Shown here one piece after another: positions 6,734 to 8,613 of a stretch of 8,613 nt of DNA; within the stretch, counting starts at the first letter, position 1, and the number at the start of each line of letters is the position of its first letter. This DNA comes from an uncultured Collinsella sp. (GTDB lineage Bacteria; Actinomycetota; Coriobacteriia; Coriobacteriales; Coriobacteriaceae). Both the position numbers and the translations under genes were made by a program. The notes under the pieces were generated by a model that saw only the letters and a list, made by a program, of their open reading frames with translations, was not told where the DNA came from and ran no database searches. Location of the stretch: positions 1-8,613 of the forward strand of contig URIK01000081.1 of the NCBI GenBank assembly GCA_900547855.1. Reading direction: 5' to 3'.

Positions 6734-6739
6734 TATAAT
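6734..6739 (+). promoter_or_regulatory. -10 element of the gntR promoter
   Basis: A perfect TATAAT lies 65 nt upstream of the regulator's ATG in AT-rich DNA. No good -35 is seen 16-18 bp upstream (TAGCAG at 6711-6716 is poor), so the promoter may be weak or need help. A small dyad, GTAAG-CGTATT-CTTAC (6681-6696), lies upstream and could be a further protein site. Confidence 0.4.
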
Positions 6740-6804
6740 TCAACTGAGCTATTCAAGCGAAACGTATTTAATTTTAGAAAAATACAGTTAAGGAACATAA
6801 GCTT

Positions 6805-7455
6805 ATGGAAACGCTCAGAAGGCCCCTGAAGGACCACGTATACGACTATATTTCGAGCCGTATTGACGCCGGCGAGTTGTCCGCCGGCGACCGGCTGAGC
6901 GAGCAAACGATCTGCGATGCCATGGGCGTGTCGCGCACGCCGGTTCGCGAGGCGCTCATCCAGCTGGCAAGCGATGGCTACCTGGACAATCTCCCCCGCC
7001 GCGGATTCCGCGTCCGTGGGTTCGATCAGCAAAACGCCGTTGAAGTCTTTGAGATTATGGGGCCGCTCGACGGGCAGGCCGCATATCTCTCCTGTCCGAA
7101 CCTAACCGACGACGACATTACGCAGCTGAAATTTCTCGTCGGCTCTATGGACCTCGCGATCCAAGGCGGTCTCATCCGAAAGTACGACGACATTCAGCGA
7201 GACTTTCATCTGACGTACTTCAACCGCTGCGGCAACGACCGTCTGCGCGATATGATCTCGCAGCTCGAGCGCTGCTTTATCAAGCGCGATTACGAAACTG
7301 TCGACCAAGAGACGGCGTGTAAACTGCTCAATAAAGCCAACAACGAACATGCTCATATTCTTGAGTTGTTCGAAGCACGAGATGCGACGGGCGTGCGCGA
7401 CTACGTTCGCGATGTCCATTGGAACACAGAAAACGCCCAGTTCACCGTCTGGTAG
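6805..7455 (+). CDS. GntR-family transcriptional regulator, FadR/FCD subfamily
   Basis: DNA-binding regulator of 216 residues. Residues 8-71 form the GntR winged helix-turn-helix: LKDHVYDYISSRI, then LSEQTICDAMGVSRTPVREAL at 31-51 with the hallmark GVSRTPVREAL, and the wing DNLPRRGFRV. Residues about 78-207 form an all-helical FCD ligand domain. The three histidines that usually bind a metal are present (His135 in RDFHLTYF, His182 in NNEHAHIL, His205 in RDVHWN). The aspartate normally four residues before the first histidine appears to be Gln131, so metal or ligand binding may differ. Many FCD proteins sense small organic or amino acids. Its position, divergent from ddaH-arcD across a palindromic operator, suggests it controls that unit and senses an arginine-related compound. 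The ATG is preceded by AAGGA ten bases upstream. Length is normal. Confidence 0.9.
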   Translation: METLRRPLKDHVYDYISSRIDAGELSAGDRLSEQTICDAMGVSRTPVREALIQLASDGYLDNLPRRGFRVRGFDQQNAVEVFEIMGPLDGQAAYLSCPNLTDDDITQLKFLVGSMDLAIQGGLIRKYDDIQRDFHLTYFNRCGNDRLRDMISQLERCFIKRDYETVDQETACKLLNKANNEHAHILELFEARDATGVRDYVRDVHWNTENAQFTVW

Positions 7456-7572
7456 GAAAGCAACAAGGGACGACGTCGGTCTTAAACCTTGGCGCCAGCA
7501 CCACCCAAACTGATCCGTTTTCCTCCGTCCCCGAGGGGTCATTCTTCTGGCAGCCAAGACAACGCCGATATT

Positions 7573-7697
7573 TTGACGCCGACAGCAAAAGCCCGCCAGG
7601 GCGAGCAAGGTGCCTTGAAACGAGGCGGCATTGACCTTCTGGTCATGCCGCCGAAGTTGAAAGGCAGATTTCCGCCCTGGCGGGCTTGCAGCGTCAA
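7573..7697 (-). terminator. nested inverted repeat acting as terminator between convergent genes
   Basis: A 15-bp perfect inverted repeat (7589-7603 with 7673-7687) brackets two inner hairpins: CAAGG-TG-CCTTG (7606-7617) and a 12-bp stem with one bulged T (7624-7636 with 7641-7652, loop TTCT). Outside, TTGACGC (7573-7579) pairs with GCGTCAA (7691-7697). Read on the minus strand the main stem is followed by TTTT, so it probably ends the esterase-like gene at 7728. It also faces the end of gntR. The fold would be a branched, cloverleaf-like stem rather than a simple terminator hairpin. The rest of the gap (7456-7572) holds only a weak CCC-CGAG-GGG stem near 7530-7539. Confidence 0.6.
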
Positions 7698-7727
7698 GTG
7701 GTTACGGCGTTTGGTAAAACGCCGGAA

Positions 7728-8565
7728 CTAAAACCCGTGGCGCTCCAGGAAGCGGAAGGCTAGGCAGATCCAGGGACGGACCGCCACCTGCTTGTCCTCG
7801 TTGTCGACCGCGGTGTTGGCGTTGCCGAGCGAAAGGCCGTGACCACCCTGGTCGAAGACGTGCATCTCGCATGCAACGCCCTCCTCGGCCATGCGCTGCG
7901 CAAACGGGTAGACCTGCGCGATCGGCGCCGTCTTGTCGTCGGACACGCCCCACACAAAGGTCGGCGGCATCTGACGCGAAACATGCGTGGTGGGGCAGAT
8001 ATCGGCCAAATGCTCGTCAGTTGCCTCGCCACCCGTCACCATCGACAGGTAGTCGTTGAGCAAATCGCGCCCCGTCTTGCCGCCCGTCTTGGGCACGCGC
8101 AAGTCAATGCGCGGATCGCGCGTCTGCATGTCGCGCACATAGGCAAAGTCGAGCAGCGGATAGCCCAGCACCACGGCATCGGGACGAATGTCGTCCGGAC
8201 GTGCCCCGGCAAGTGCCGCGAAGGGACCGGTCTTCCACTGCGTTGCCAGCGAGGCACAGATCATGCCGCCCGCCGAGAATCCCACGACGCACACGCGCTT
8301 AGGATCGACATGCCACTCGTCGGCGTTGGCGCGCACCGTGGCGACCATCTTGGCAAGATCTGCCTGGGGGTGCGGAAAGCTCACGTCACCCGTAGAGCTC
8401 GTGACATAGTTGAGCACAAAGGCCTGGTAACCGTGATCCAAAAACGCAAACGCCACAGGATCCTGCTCATGCGGAGCGATATGCGTAAACGCACCTCCGC
8501 CACAGATAATCACGGCAGGGCGGCGGCCATTCGGTTTATCGGGCAGCGGCTCGGCACCCAAATAC
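7728..8565 (-). CDS. alpha/beta hydrolase, acetyl-esterase/xylan-esterase-like, N-terminus missing
   Basis: The native part is 278 codons, open at the 8565 junction where adapter begins. It has the alpha/beta hydrolase order, numbering from the first native residue: oxyanion loop ICGGGAF (20-26), nucleophile elbow GFSAGG (95-100, Ser97), the acid in GVSDDKTAP (206-214, Asp209 or Asp210) and the base in GGHGLSL (240-246, His242). The pattern resembles the Aes/BD-FAE group that removes acetyl or feruloyl groups from plant polysaccharides and small esters. No membrane segment or signal is seen, but the start is absent. The GTG and ATG codons upstream at 8594 and 8582 lie in adapter, so any protein beginning MGSEMCIRDR is false. 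Perhaps 10-40 native residues are missing. The gene converges on gntR and is probably unrelated to it. Substrate unknown. Confidence 0.85.
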
Positions 8566-8613
8566 CTGTCTCTTATACACATCTCCGAGCCCACGAGACG
8601 CTCATGAATCTCG
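8566..8613. other. Illumina Nextera adapter and i7 index left in the contig (artefact)
   Basis: CTGTCTCTTATACACATCT (8566-8584) is the Tn5 mosaic end used in Nextera libraries. CCGAGCCCACGAGAC (8585-8599) is the read-2 side adapter. GCTCATGA (8600-8607) fits an 8-base i7 index, and ATCTCG (8608-8613) is the start of the P7 sequence. All 48 bases are synthetic. This is not a genomic transposon end. The native contig stops at 8565. Confidence 0.98.

Noticed and set aside
7102..7608. Minus-strand open frame of 168 codons opposite gntR
   Set aside because: It overlaps the well-supported GntR gene, has no domain match that I recognise and no ribosome site in context.
8566..8584. Genuine Tn5 or IS50 transposon end
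   Set aside because: The 19-base mosaic end is an engineered sequence and is followed by library adapter, index and P7 bases, so it comes from library preparation.

Overview
This is a high-GC contig end, most consistent with a gut actinobacterium of the Coriobacteriia (Collinsella-like). That assignment is inferred from the GC-rich codon use, the one-piece FeoA-FeoB protein with a GTG start, the arginine antiporter next to a dimethylargininase-type enzyme, and the palindrome-rich intergenic DNA. No marker gene is present to prove it.

Layout, left to right: (1) 1-1068, minus strand: a SotB/YdeA-like MFS efflux transporter cut by the left edge. Its antisense shadow is open, but the real gene is on the minus strand and lacks only its last roughly 40 codons. 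(2) 1069-1189: a short gap with a GC-rich dyad overlapping the transporter's likely promoter. (3) 1190-3550, minus strand: a fused FeoA-FeoB ferrous iron transporter, preceded by a promoter and two copies of a GGTTAGCCATGG-type element that may be a DtxR-family iron operator. (4) 3671-4199: gene-free DNA with an array of degenerate hairpin units at an exact 62-bp period, a 24-bp inverted repeat and a terminator. (5) 4200-6549, minus strand: a two-gene unit, dimethylargininase-like hydrolase followed by an ArcD-like arginine/ornithine-type antiporter, separated by 109 nt that hold a hairpin. (6) 6550-6804: the divergent control region with a perfect ATTGTATACAAT palindrome. (7) 6805-7455, plus strand: a GntR/FadR-type regulator. 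(8) 7456-7727: convergent intergenic DNA with a nested inverted repeat acting as terminator. (9) 7728-8565, minus strand: an alpha/beta hydrolase (acetyl-esterase-like) without its true N-terminus. (10) 8566-8613: not biology, but Illumina Nextera adapter plus index read into the contig.

How it fits together: the regulator, the hydrolase and the antiporter look like one arginine or methylarginine module. The regulator probably binds the palindrome that abuts the hydrolase promoter. The enzyme would produce citrulline (plus dimethylamine if methylarginine is the substrate), and the antiporter would exchange the substrate or products. The iron transporter is a separate unit. The most unusual native DNA is the 62-bp periodic hairpin array. 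The most important practical observation is the adapter, because translating it gives the false N-terminus MGSEMCIRDR.
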